64,000 bases of DNA from Marinobacter flavimaris (GTDB taxonomy: Bacteria; Pseudomonadota; Gammaproteobacteria; Pseudomonadales; Oleiphilaceae). Made by a program: the position numbers and the translations under genes. A model generated the notes under the pieces. That model did no database searches, was not told the DNA's origin, and was given only the letters and a program-made list of their open reading frames with translations. Shown piece after piece: positions 18,004 to 26,992 of this stretch (the stretch's first letter is position 1; each line of letters starts with the position of its first letter). Location of the stretch: assembly GCF_002933295.1 (NCBI RefSeq), contig NZ_PSSW01000005.1:62001-126000 (forward strand). Direction: 5' to 3'.

Positions 18004-19122
18004 ATGACGACCTCTGGAACCACGCCGAGAATACTCCTTCTGTCTGGCTACGATGCCGCCAGTCACAGGCGCTGGCGGGAGCAGTTGAGCGCCATGTTTC
18101 CGCGTTATGAATGGCAGTTTCTTGCTTTGCCGCCAAGATTCTTCCGCTGGCGTATCCGTGGCAATCCACTGAGCTGGCTGAATGAGCCGCTCCTGCAGGA
18201 ATCCTGGGATCTGATCATCGCCACCTCCATGGTGGACCTGGCAACCTTGCGGGGGCTACATCCGCGCCTGGCCAATACCCCCTGCCTGCTGTACATGCAT
18301 GAAAACCAGTTCGCCTTTCCGGTATCGAGTGGCCAGAACAGCAGTGCCGATCCGCAGATGGTGAACCTCTATAGCGCGCTGTCTGCCGATTGTGTGGTAT
18401 TCAACAGTGGCTGGAACCGGGACAGTTTTCTGGCTGGCGCCGACTCTTTCCTCAAGAAGTTGCCCGACGCAGTGCCCGAGGGCCTGATCGAAACCCTGCG
18501 GGACAAGTCGAGGGTGATACCGGTGCCGATCGAGGACCGGTTGTTTGCTGATCGTCGGCCACTTATGAACCGGGCCTGCCCCCATCTGCTCTGGAACCAT
18601 CGCTGGGAATACGACAAGGGGCCTGACCGTCTGCTGAAGTTCCTGCAGGTGCTGGACCAGCGTTCGATGCCGTTCAGGTTGAGTGTGGTGGGTGAGCGAT
18701 TTCGCAGCTATCCGAAGGCATTTGACCGGATCCGGGAACAGTTTGGTCCTTGCATCGAACACTGGGGGTTTTTCGAGAATCGTGAAGACTATGATCAGTT
18801 GCTGCGTCAGGCCGATATTGTGATCTCCACGGCACTGCACGATTTCCAGGGGCTGTCGATGCTGGAAGCCATGGCTTCAGGTTGCGTGCCACTGGCGCCG
18901 GATCGCCTGGCCTATCGCGAATACGTGCCGGATCTGTGTCGCTATGAGAGTCATCAGGAAAATGCGGCGATGGAGGCTGAAGTGGCTGCCGACACGCTTG
19001 AACAGCTGCTGGAAGGACAGCTTCTGGCCTGCCCGCCGGAGGATTGGCGGGCATCCAGCCTGGCCGGCGATTATCATTCCCTGTTCCAAGATTTGATTCA
19101 GGCAGGATCAGCCAGTTCCTGA
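18004..19122 (+). CDS. Glycosyltransferase of the tRNA-queuosine alpha-mannosyltransferase family (DUF3524, GTDC1-like)
   Basis: A 372-residue GT-B glycosyltransferase. The N-terminal DUF3524 domain shows LLLSGYDAASHRRW, LLYMHENQFAFPV and VVFNSGWNRDSFL; the C-terminal glycosyltransferase 1 domain shows LLWNHRWEYDKGPD, HWGFFENREDYDQLL and the nucleotide-sugar segment STALHDFQGLSMLEAMASG. These blocks match animal GTDC1, shown to mannosylate queuosine in tRNA-Asp. The bacterial protein may modify queuosine too, but that is inference. The start is ATG 18004; a GTG at 17992 overlapping the MFS stop is an alternative. No queuosine gene is nearby. Confidence 0.8.
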   Translation: MTTSGTTPRILLLSGYDAASHRRWREQLSAMFPRYEWQFLALPPRFFRWRIRGNPLSWLNEPLLQESWDLIIATSMVDLATLRGLHPRLANTPCLLYMHENQFAFPVSSGQNSSADPQMVNLYSALSADCVVFNSGWNRDSFLAGADSFLKKLPDAVPEGLIETLRDKSRVIPVPIEDRLFADRRPLMNRACPHLLWNHRWEYDKGPDRLLKFLQVLDQRSMPFRLSVVGERFRSYPKAFDRIREQFGPCIEHWGFFENREDYDQLLRQADIVISTALHDFQGLSMLEAMASGCVPLAPDRLAYREYVPDLCRYESHQENAAMEAEVAADTLEQLLEGQLLACPPEDWRASSLAGDYHSLFQDLIQAGSASS

Positions 19123-19232
19123 ACCTGTTTCTTCCTCAAATCTGTCTCAGATCAATCCCGTTCCTTTGCGGTTGGCCCGGCCGATACTAGACTCAGAACT
19201 GTCTTTCGGCCTCACCACAAGGAGTCGTGGCC

Positions 19233-22200
19233 ATGGAGTTTCATACCCTCGATGGCAATGAAGCGGTGTCTTCGGTGGCTTATCGCCTGAGCGAGACCAT
19301 TGCCATCTATCCGATTACCCCTGCTTCGGTCATGGGCGAGCATGCCGATGACTGGGCGGCCCTGGGCAAGCCCAATCTCTGGGGGCAGGTGCCAAGTGTG
19401 GTCGAAATGCAGTCCGAGGCTGGTGCCGCGGGTGCCATGCACGGGGCACTGCAGGCCGGTTCACTGGTGACCACCTTTACTGCGTCCCAGGGGCTGCTGC
19501 TGATGCTGCCCAATCTGTACAAGATTGCCGGTGAGCTGTCGCCCTTCTGCATGCATATTGCTGCGCGCAGCGTTGCCACCCATGCCTTGTCGATCTTCTG
19601 CGACCATTCCGATGTAATGAGTGCCCGCGGTACCGGATTTGCCCTGCTGGCTTCGGGGTCGGTACAGGAGGCCCAGGACCTTGCGGCCATCGGCCACGCC
19701 GTCACCCTGGAAAGCCGGGTGCCGGTGATGCATTTCTTCGACGGCTTTCGCACCTCCCATGAAATCTCCAAGATTGCGGCGCTCAGTGACCAGGATTTGC
19801 AGGCGCTGGTATCGCACGACGGAGTTGAAGCACATCGCAGCCGCCGGATGACACCGGACCGGCCAGTGGTTCGCGGCACCTCCCAGAACCCGGACGCCTT
19901 CTTCCAGGCCCGGGAGGCCATCAATCCCTTCTATCAGGCATTCCCGGGGAAGCTTGAAGCCGTGATGGACCGTTTCGCCGGTATCACCGGTCGGCAATAC
20001 CGTCTGTTTGATTATGTTGGGCACCCTGAGGCCGACAGAGTGGTCATCCTGATGGGTTCCGGGGCCGAATGCGCCCATGAAACGGTGGAGTGGCTGCTGA
20101 CGCAGGGTGAGAAGGTCGGGGTTCTCAAGGTCCGCCTGTTCCGGCCCTTTGCCACGTCGCGTTTTCTGGACGCTTTGCCCGATACCGTCGAACATCTCGC
20201 GGTGCTGGATCGCACCAAGGAACCGGGAGCCCAGGGTGAGCCCTTGTTGCTGGAAGTCAGCGGTGCCCTGATGGAGGCCTACAGCCGGGGGGATCGGAAG
20301 GTACTGCCCCGGGTGATTGGCGGCCGATATGGGCTGTCTTCCCGTGAGTTTACGCCGGCCATGGTCTGCGCCATTTTCGACGAACTTAAAGCGGCAGCGC
20401 CGAAAACCCGCTTCACCGTCGGCGTGCGGGACGATGTCAGCCACCTTTCGCTGGAGGTGGATAGCGAACTGGATATTGAATCCCCGAAAACCCGCCGGGC
20501 GCTGTTCTTCGGTCTCGGTGCCGATGGCACTGTCAGCAGCAACAAGGCCAGCATCAAGATCCTGGGTGAGGGCACGGAGCTGTTCGCCCAGGGCCATTTT
20601 GTCTATGACTCCAAGAAATCCGGCGCTACCACCGTCTCCCATCTGAGGTTTGGGCCGCTGCCGATCCGCTCCAGTTACCAGATCAACAGGGCCCAGTTCG
20701 TCGCCATTCACGCGCCCCAGTTTCTGGAGCGGTTTGATGTGCTCGAACACGCTGCCGAGGGTGCCACGGTGCTGCTCAATGTGCCCTGGTCAAAGGACGA
20801 GGTCTGGGATCGGCTGTCGATCGAGGTTCAGCGGGTATTGGTCGAGCGCAAGGCCCGGCTGTTCGTGATTGATGCCGCCGAGGTGGCGGAAAAGGCGGGT
20901 CTGGAGCGGCGGATCAACACCGTGATGCAGGTCTGCTTCTTCGCCCTGGCAGATATCCTGCCCCGGGAAGAGGCCATTGCCCATATTAAGGAATCCATTC
21001 GCAAAACCTGGGGCCGCCGCGGGCCGGAGGTGGTGCGCCGCAACGTGGAAGCGGTGGACTCGGCCCTGGACAACCTGCATGAGGTGCCGGTCCCGGACAA
21101 GGTGACGGCAACCCGCACGCGATCGCCAAGGGTGCCCGAGAATGCGCCGGACTTTGTGCAGAAAGTCACTCGCCTGTTACTGGAGGGGCAGGGGGACAAA
21201 CTGCCGGTCAGTGCGTTCCCGCCGGACGGTACCTGGCCAACGGGAACCAGCCAGTACGAGAAGCGAACCATCGCCCTGGAAATCCCGATCTGGGAATCCG
21301 ACCTCTGCGTGCAGTGCAACTTCTGCGCGATGATTTGCCCGCACACCGCGATCACCAGCAAGGTGTTTGAGCCCGAGTCGCTCAAAGGGGCACCGGAGGC
21401 GTTCGAGGTGGTGCCGGAAACCCAGACGTCTGAACTGGAGGGCCTGGATTACCGGATTCAGGTGGCGCCGGATGACTGCACCGGTTGTGGCTTGTGTGTC
21501 GAGGTCTGCCCGGCAAAGGACCGCACCCAGCCCAAACGCAAAGCCATCAATATGCAGCCGATCGAAGCGCACCGTGAGGTGGAGGCAGAGAACCTGGCGT
21601 TTTTCCGGCAATTGCCGGCTGTGCCCAGAGACCGTATCCCCCGGGACTTCAAATCCCTGCCGCTGCTGATTCCCCTGTTCGAATATTCCGGCGCCTGCTC
21701 CGGCTGCGGTGAAACACCCTACATCCGTCTGCTGACCCAGCTGGTGGGCGATCGGTTGCTGATTGCCAACGCCACCGGATGTTCCTCGATCTATGGTGGC
21801 AATCTGCCCACCACGCCGTACACAGTGAACGCCGACGGCCGTGGTCCTACCTGGAACAACTCGTTGTTTGAGGACGCGGCGGAACTGGGCCTGGGCATGC
21901 GTCTGGGGCTGGACAAGCTTGTCGGTCGGGCCCGGCAGTTGCTGGAAGGGTTCCGGGAAGAACTACCTGACGGACTCTACCCGGAGCTGACCGGCGCCTG
22001 CACCACCGTTGATGAATCGGCAATGGCAGCCAGACGCACAGCCATTGAGCAGCTGCGGAACTGGCTGGCAGACAAGCAGACGCCAGAGGCCCGGGAGCTG
22101 GACAGCCTGGCCGATGAGCTCTGCCCGAAGAGTGTCTGGGTAATCGGGGGCGACGGCTGGGCCTACGATATTGGTTATGGCGGTCTCGACCACGCCCTGG

Positions 22201-22826
22201 CCTCGGGTCAGAATGTGAAACTGCTGGTACTCGATACCGAAGTCTATTCCAACACCGGCGGGCAGCAGTCCAAGGCCACCCCCATGGGTGCAATTGCCAA
22301 GTTCGCCGCCGCCGGCAAGGCCACTCGGAAGAAGGATCTGGGTCTGCTGGCCATGAGTTATGGTCACGTCTACGTGGCCCAGATTGCCATGCAATCCCAC
22401 AGCAATCACACCACCAAGGCCCTGCAGGAAGCCGAGAGCTTCGACGGCCCGGCACTGATCATCGCCCACAGCCCCTGCATTGCCCACGGTTACGACCTGG
22501 TGCACTCGCCCGCACAGCAGAAGCGGGCGGTAGACAGCTGGGCCTGGCCGCTGTACCGGTTTGATCCCCGGCGCATCCACGAAGGGCTGCCGCCCCTGCA
22601 GCTGGACTCCCTGCGCCAGAAAGTCTCCATGAAAGCCTACATGCAGGAAGAGGCCCGGTTCCGGATGCTGGAGCTGCGGGATCCCCAACGTTACGAACAG
22701 CTGGTGGCGGCAGCTTCTGAGGCTGCAACTGAGCAGCGTGAGCTCTACAAGCAGCTGGCGGGGATCCACTTCGAGCCCCATGAAACTTCTGACGCTGACA
22801 ATGAAAAGGGTGAACGTCATGACTGA
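19233..22826 (+). CDS. nifJ: Pyruvate:ferredoxin (flavodoxin) oxidoreductase NifJ
   Basis: A single-chain PFOR of 1197 residues that converts pyruvate and CoA to acetyl-CoA and CO2 with a low-potential electron carrier. Domain I starts with the pyruvate-binding IYPITPAS. A two-cluster ferredoxin domain has CVQCNFCAMICPH from Cys692 and CTGCGLCVEVCP from Cys749. The thiamine domain begins with CSGCGETPY from Cys822, which binds the proximal cluster, and has GGDGWAYDIGYGG and YSNTGGQQSKATP. I chose ATG 19233, eight bases after AAGGAG, over a GTG two codons upstream. It overlaps the next gene by eight bases. Confidence 0.96.
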   Translation: MEFHTLDGNEAVSSVAYRLSETIAIYPITPASVMGEHADDWAALGKPNLWGQVPSVVEMQSEAGAAGAMHGALQAGSLVTTFTASQGLLLMLPNLYKIAGELSPFCMHIAARSVATHALSIFCDHSDVMSARGTGFALLASGSVQEAQDLAAIGHAVTLESRVPVMHFFDGFRTSHEISKIAALSDQDLQALVSHDGVEAHRSRRMTPDRPVVRGTSQNPDAFFQAREAINPFYQAFPGKLEAVMDRFAGITGRQYRLFDYVGHPEADRVVILMGSGAECAHETVEWLLTQGEKVGVLKVRLFRPFATSRFLDALPDTVEHLAVLDRTKEPGAQGEPLLLEVSGALMEAYSRGDRKVLPRVIGGRYGLSSREFTPAMVCAIFDELKAAAPKTRFTVGVRDDVSHLSLEVDSELDIESPKTRRALFFGLGADGTVSSNKASIKILGEGTELFAQGHFVYDSKKSGATTVSHLRFGPLPIRSSYQINRAQFVAIHAPQFLERFDVLEHAAEGATVLLNVPWSKDEVWDRLSIEVQRVLVERKARLFVIDAAEVAEKAGLERRINTVMQVCFFALADILPREEAIAHIKESIRKTWGRRGPEVVRRNVEAVDSALDNLHEVPVPDKVTATRTRSPRVPENAPDFVQKVTRLLLEGQGDKLPVSAFPPDGTWPTGTSQYEKRTIALEIPIWESDLCVQCNFCAMICPHTAITSKVFEPESLKGAPEAFEVVPETQTSELEGLDYRIQVAPDDCTGCGLCVEVCPAKDRTQPKRKAINMQPIEAHREVEAENLAFFRQLPAVPRDRIPRDFKSLPLLIPLFEYSGACSGCGETPYIRLLTQLVGDRLLIANATGCSSIYGGNLPTTPYTVNADGRGPTWNNSLFEDAAELGLGMRLGLDKLVGRARQLLEGFREELPDGLYPELTGACTTVDESAMAARRTAIEQLRNWLADKQTPEARELDSLADELCPKSVWVIGGDGWAYDIGYGGLDHALASGQNVKLLVLDTEVYSNTGGQQSKATPMGAIAKFAAAGKATRKKDLGLLAMSYGHVYVAQIAMQSHSNHTTKALQEAESFDGPALIIAHSPCIAHGYDLVHSPAQQKRAVDSWAWPLYRFDPRRIHEGLPPLQLDSLRQKVSMKAYMQEEARFRMLELRDPQRYEQLVAAASEAATEQRELYKQLAGIHFEPHETSDADNEKGERHD

Positions 22827-23811
22827 ATTGGCAACCCGTTGGCTGGGGTTGGAGCTTCGCTCCCCCCTTGTGGTCGGCGCCAGCCCCCTGACCGATGACC
22901 TGGACGCGCTGAAGGCCTGTGTTGACGCTGGCGCCGGTGCCGTGGTGATGCATTCCCTCTTCGAGGAGCAGCTGGTGGAGGAGCAAATGGCGGCTCACCG
23001 GTTTATTGATTCGCGGATCAACATGGACGCCGAAGCCCGATCGTTCTTTCCCGAATCCGAGTTGTTCGAGATGGGATCGGACAGCTACCTGCAGCGGTTG
23101 GAGCTGTTGCGACATTCGCTGGGTGTGCCGGTGATTGCCTCGCTCAACGGTATTTCAGCGGGTGGCTGGACCCGGCATGCACGTGAGCTGGAAGCGGCGG
23201 GCGCCCATGCTATCGAACTGAATCTCTATGACCTGGCCTCGGATCCGGAGGAAACAGCGGAGGCACTGGAACAGAGACAACTCTCGGTTGTGAGGTCAGT
23301 GGCTGAGCAGGTGAGCATTCCGGTCAGCGTCAAGCTATCGCCTTTCTACTCGGCCTTGCCTGCGTTTGTCGCCGGTATCGAAGAGTCAGGGGCCCGGGGC
23401 GTGGTTTTGTTCAACCGGTTCTATCAGCCCGACATGGATCTGGATGAGCTGGAGTTAAGCCGGGAGGTGGTGCTGTCGACCAGTGCGGAGCTGCCGTTGC
23501 GGTTACACGCAGCCGCCATGTTGTATGGCCAGACAACACTGGAGATGGCAGTTTCGGGCGGCGTTCACAGTGGTGACGATGCGGCAAAAGCCATCCTTTC
23601 GGGCGCTTCCGCTGTGCAGGTGGTCTCGGCCGTGTTGTCGGAGGGTACTGGCGCCCTGTCGAGGATTACCCGGGAAATGACGGCTCGGCTCTCCGGAATG
23701 GGATACCGCTCGCTGGCGGAAGCCCGGGGCGTTATGTCAATGGCGAACGCCCCCAATGCCCGAACCTGGGAGCGTCTCAACTACGCCCGCCTTCTGCACG
23801 GCTGGAACTAG
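22819..23811 (+). CDS. Dihydroorotate dehydrogenase-like protein
   Basis: A 330-residue TIM-barrel flavoprotein of the class 1 dihydroorotate dehydrogenase family. It has the N-terminal substrate block LRSPLVVGASPLTDD, an internal VPVIASLNG strand, SVKLSPFYSALP and a C-terminal phosphate-binding region around AVQVVSAVL. The usual pyrD catalytic region is only loosely kept, so it is probably not the pyrimidine enzyme. Overlap with nifJ by eight bases and an AAGGG Shine-Dalgarno inside the nifJ end show coupling, so it may serve or protect the PFOR system. That role is an inference. Confidence 0.82.
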   Translation: MTELATRWLGLELRSPLVVGASPLTDDLDALKACVDAGAGAVVMHSLFEEQLVEEQMAAHRFIDSRINMDAEARSFFPESELFEMGSDSYLQRLELLRHSLGVPVIASLNGISAGGWTRHARELEAAGAHAIELNLYDLASDPEETAEALEQRQLSVVRSVAEQVSIPVSVKLSPFYSALPAFVAGIEESGARGVVLFNRFYQPDMDLDELELSREVVLSTSAELPLRLHAAAMLYGQTTLEMAVSGGVHSGDDAAKAILSGASAVQVVSAVLSEGTGALSRITREMTARLSGMGYRSLAEARGVMSMANAPNARTWERLNYARLLHGWN

Positions 23812-23823
23812 AGCGGATCAGGG

Positions 23824-24228
23824 TCAGAGAACCTGCTCCGGCACCTCGCGGATCCGACCGTGCTCATCAATGGCAACGTAGACGAACAGACCCTCGGTGA
23901 CCTTACGTGGATTCTTGGCAGTGCGGTCAAGGGTCCACACTTCCACGCTGATTTTCATGGAACTGCGGCCGATATCGACGAGTTCGCAGTAACAACCTAC
24001 CTGGGACCCTACTCGCAACGGTGACAGGAACTCCATCCGGTCCATGGCCACGGTGGCGTTACGGCCCTGGGAAATCCGTCCGGCCATGGTCGCCGCGGCG
24101 AGATCCATCTGTTTTACCAGCCAGCCGGCAAAGACATCGCCATTGGCATTGGTGTCTGAGGGGAGCGGGATAATCTGCAGGGTGAGTTCGCCACGGGGCG
24201 TGGGTTTGTCATCATCTAACGCTGTCAT
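23824..24228 (-). CDS. yciA: Acyl-CoA thioesterase YciA-like (hotdog fold)
   Basis: A 134-residue hotdog thioesterase that hydrolyses acyl-CoAs. The segment PLPSDTNANGDVFAGWLVKQMDLAAA matches YciA, in which the conserved Asp of the second half is catalytic. RVGSQVGCYCELVDIGRSSM is the usual central helix-strand region. I chose the ATG at 24228, preceded by AAGGCAG; an in-frame start 40 codons upstream would extend into the pstS promoter region. It is convergent with the DHOD-like gene and divergent from pstS. Confidence 0.88.
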   Translation of the reverse strand: MTALDDDKPTPRGELTLQIIPLPSDTNANGDVFAGWLVKQMDLAAATMAGRISQGRNATVAMDRMEFLSPLRVGSQVGCYCELVDIGRSSMKISVEVWTLDRTAKNPRKVTEGLFVYVAIDEHGRIREVPEQVL

Positions 24229-24330
24229 AGTACTGCCTTCTTGCGAGCCTGGAATTGTTTTAACACGCATGGTAGCGGGCTGAAGCAGCGCTGCAAGCAA
24301 ATTTGAACATTCCTGACTATATTTCAGAAG

Positions 24331-24349
24331 CTGTAACAAAGTTGTCACA
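24331..24349 (+). promoter_or_regulatory. Pho box upstream of pstS
   Basis: CTGTAACAAAGTTGTCACA at this position matches the PhoB consensus of two CTGTCAT-like repeats spaced 11 bases apart (CTGTAAC, then TTGTCAC). It lies about 77 bases before the pstS ATG, and the following ATTAGTCT can act as an extended -10 region. Binding by PhoB is inferred. Confidence 0.7.
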
Positions 24350-24425
24350 GAGTGCCATTAGTCTGCACCCATCGGTAAAGCACATCCGACAAAACGTCCA
24401 AACCAAAAAATGGAGACATGACGTG

Positions 24426-25466
24426 ATGAAACTGAACAAAGCACTCGCGACTGTAGCACTGGCCGGCTCCGTAGCCGCCATGTCTGCACCAGCCATGGCC
24501 CGTGACACCATCAGCATCGTGGGTTCCTCAACTGTTTATCCGTTCGCCACAGTTGTTGCCGAGCGTTTCGGCACCAAGACCGACTTCAGCACACCCAAGC
24601 TGGAATCCACCGGTTCAGGCGGCGGTCTCAAGCTTTTCTGCCAGGGCATCGGCACCCAGCACCCGGACATCACCAACGCGTCACGTCGCATGAAGACGTC
24701 CGAGTTCGAACTCTGCCAGAGCAACGGCGTTACAGACATCACCGAATTCCGCATTGGTTCTGACGGCATCGTGATCGCCAGCTCTAAAGAAGCTGAGAAC
24801 CTCGATATCACCCTCGAGCAGCTGTTCCTGGCCCTCGGTTCCAAAGTGCCTGTTAACGGCGAGTGGGTAGCCAACCCGAACAAAAACTGGAGCGATGTTG
24901 ACTCCAGCCTGCCGAACAAGCCGATTCGTGTAATGGGTCCGCCCCCGACTTCCGGCACCCGTGATTCCTTCAACGAGTTGGCTCTCGCCGCTGGTTGCGA
25001 CGAGCTGCCTGAAGCCGCCAGCCTGAGCAAGGACGAGCACGCCTCCATCTGCGAAAGCGTTCGTGAAGACGGCGCCTTTATCGAAGCGGGTGAAAACGAC
25101 AACCTGATCGTGCAGAAGCTGATTGGCGACACCGGCATGTACGGTGTATTCGGTTACAGCTTCCTGGAAGAAAACGCAGACCGTCTGCAGGCTGCCACTC
25201 TGAACGGTATGATCCCGACTGCCGAAGCCATTGCTGCGGATGAGTATCCGGTGGCCCGTTCGCTGTTCTTCTACGTGAAGAAAGCTCATGTTGGTGTGGT
25301 TCCGGGCATTGCGGAGTATGTCAGTGAGTTCACCAGCAACGCTGCCATGGGCCAGAACGGCTACCTGAAAGATGTGGGCCTGATCGTGCCGCCGCGGGCT
25401 GCTTTGATGGACCTGATGGACAAGGCAGAAAGCATGCCGAACCTGACCCTGGACGAGCTCAAGTAA
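24426..25466 (+). CDS. pstS: Phosphate ABC transporter substrate-binding protein PstS
   Basis: A 346-residue periplasmic phosphate-binding protein. Residues 1-25 are a signal peptide ending APAMA. Phosphate contacts are visible in SIVGSSTVYPFA, ESTGSGGGLKLFC and PTSGTRDSFNELA, the TSGTR loop being characteristic. The longer open frame starting 41 codons upstream is not used, as it would place residues before the signal peptide. A Pho box lies in the promoter. A strong terminator follows the gene, which would make PstS more abundant than the PstC-PstA-PstB membrane parts. Homologous PstS proteins of marine bacteria have the same form. Confidence 0.95.
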   Translation: MKLNKALATVALAGSVAAMSAPAMARDTISIVGSSTVYPFATVVAERFGTKTDFSTPKLESTGSGGGLKLFCQGIGTQHPDITNASRRMKTSEFELCQSNGVTDITEFRIGSDGIVIASSKEAENLDITLEQLFLALGSKVPVNGEWVANPNKNWSDVDSSLPNKPIRVMGPPPTSGTRDSFNELALAAGCDELPEAASLSKDEHASICESVREDGAFIEAGENDNLIVQKLIGDTGMYGVFGYSFLEENADRLQAATLNGMIPTAEAIAADEYPVARSLFFYVKKAHVGVVPGIAEYVSEFTSNAAMGQNGYLKDVGLIVPPRAALMDLMDKAESMPNLTLDELK

Positions 25467-25490
25467 GACCGTCGTCCGGTCAAGAATGGA

Positions 25491-25522
25491 GGTGCGGGTC
25501 TCGTTGGAGGCCCGCACCTTTT
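25491..25522 (+). terminator. Intrinsic terminator/attenuator between pstS and pstC
   Basis: An 8-bp GC-rich stem (GGTGCGGG with CCCGCACC) with a 12-base loop is followed by TTTT. It would stop most pstS transcripts before pstC. Confidence 0.8.
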
Positions 25523-25603
25523 GCACGTTTGGACGATCCGGTGCGAGTTCAGAGCTGAATCTGTAAACTGTGCGCCAATTCGAAGTCGAATACAGGAATT
25601 TTC

Positions 25604-26992
25604 ATGCAACCGGCTAATCTTTTATTACTGACTCTGGTGCTGGCGATCGTGGCCTATTGGCTCGGTTACGCTCGCTCCCGGTCGTTGGCGATGCCGCTGG
25701 GTGGGATCCGTCACCTCAAGTCCCTGCCTTTTTATTACGGAGCCCGAGCGGCATTGTGGAGCGGTATCCCCGCTCTTATCGTGCTTGGTCTTTGGGCGGC
25801 ATTCCAGGGCAAAGTCATCCAGATGATCGTTATTGGTGGTTTGCCTGAAGGTATAATCCCGGCGACCGACGGTGAGGCGAGCCTGCTGTTGAGCAAGATC
25901 AGCAATGTGGCCAGCGGAGCCTTGCCTCCTGGCTTCGTTGAAGCACCGATAGCTGAGGCCGCCGAGCGTTTACAGGCACTGCGCACGCAGAGTCGGTTCC
26001 TGATGTCTGGTCTTGTAATCTCGGTTGCCGTGCTTGCGGGTTTTCTCGGGTGGTTGAGAATTCGCCCCCGCCTGAATGCCCGTTCCCAGGTCGAGTCCAT
26101 TCTCAAGTGGGTATTTTTCGCCTGTGCGGCCCTGGCTATATTGACCACCGTCGGAATCATTTTCTCGGTGGCGTTCGAGACTTTTCGTTTCTTTGGCAAG
26201 GTCCCGTTCACCGAATTTATCTTTGGTAGTCACTGGAGCCCCCAGACCGCTCTGAGGGCCGATCAGGTGGCTTCTCAGGGCGCCTTCGGGATGATTCCCC
26301 TGTTTACAGGTACCCTTCTGATTTCTGCCATTGCCATGGTTGTGGCTGTGCCGGTGGGCTTGCTGTCGGCCATTTACCTGTCGGAATACGCGGGTAGAAA
26401 GGTGCGCGGTGTGGTCAAGCCGTTGCTGGAAATGCTGGCGGGTATTCCCACCGTGGTTTACGGCTTCTTCGCCGCTCTTACGGTCGCTCCGTTTATCAGC
26501 GATCTGGCCGCATCCATGGGTATCGAGGCATCAAGCCAGAGTGCCCTGGCCGCTGGTGCCGTTATGGGCATCATGATCATTCCGTTTGTGTCTTCCCTGT
26601 CGGATGACGTGATCAATGCCGTGCCCCAGGCCATGCGTGATGGCTCTCTTGCGCTCGGAGCCACCCAGTCCGAGACCATGAAAAAGGTGATTTTCCCGGC
26701 TGCACTGCCCGGCATCATGGGCGGTATTCTGCTGGCGGTCTCCCGGGCCATCGGTGAAACCATGATCGTGGTCATGGCCGCTGGTCTGGCTGCTAACCTG
26801 ACGGCCAACCCGCTGGAAACGGTTACCACCGTAACCGTGCAGATCGTGACCCTGCTCACCGGTGACCAGGAATTCGACAGCGCCAAGACGCTGGCTGCCT
26901 TCGCATTGGGCGCCATGCTCTTCCTGGCAACCCTGTTGCTCAACGTCATTGCACTGAAAATCGTACGCAAATATCGGGAACAGTATGACTGA
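25604..26992 (+). CDS. pstC: Phosphate ABC transporter permease PstC (extended form)
   Basis: A 462-residue permease, longer than E. coli PstC (319). The extra 140 or so N-terminal residues carry two or three additional hydrophobic segments and a soluble loop. The permease core keeps the EAA-like loop SDDVINAVPQAMRDGSLALGATQSETMKKVIFP, which contacts PstB. It uses an ATG with GGAATTTTC ahead of it. It overlaps pstA by eight bases. The longer form is common in marine gammaproteobacteria as I recall; what the extension does is unknown. Confidence 0.94.
   Translation: MQPANLLLLTLVLAIVAYWLGYARSRSLAMPLGGIRHLKSLPFYYGARAALWSGIPALIVLGLWAAFQGKVIQMIVIGGLPEGIIPATDGEASLLLSKISNVASGALPPGFVEAPIAEAAERLQALRTQSRFLMSGLVISVAVLAGFLGWLRIRPRLNARSQVESILKWVFFACAALAILTTVGIIFSVAFETFRFFGKVPFTEFIFGSHWSPQTALRADQVASQGAFGMIPLFTGTLLISAIAMVVAVPVGLLSAIYLSEYAGRKVRGVVKPLLEMLAGIPTVVYGFFAALTVAPFISDLAASMGIEASSQSALAAGAVMGIMIIPFVSSLSDDVINAVPQAMRDGSLALGATQSETMKKVIFPAALPGIMGGILLAVSRAIGETMIVVMAAGLAANLTANPLETVTTVTVQIVTLLTGDQEFDSAKTLAAFALGAMLFLATLLLNVIALKIVRKYREQYD

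Noticed and set aside
19175..19210. Remnant of the structured repeat (AACTGTCTTTCGGCC) before nifJ
   Set aside because: Only one arm of about 12 bases matches; no second hairpin or outer stem. Probably chance.
19461..20750. 429-codon open frame opposite nifJ
   Set aside because: Composition resembles a reverse-complement shadow; nifJ is complete on the plus strand.
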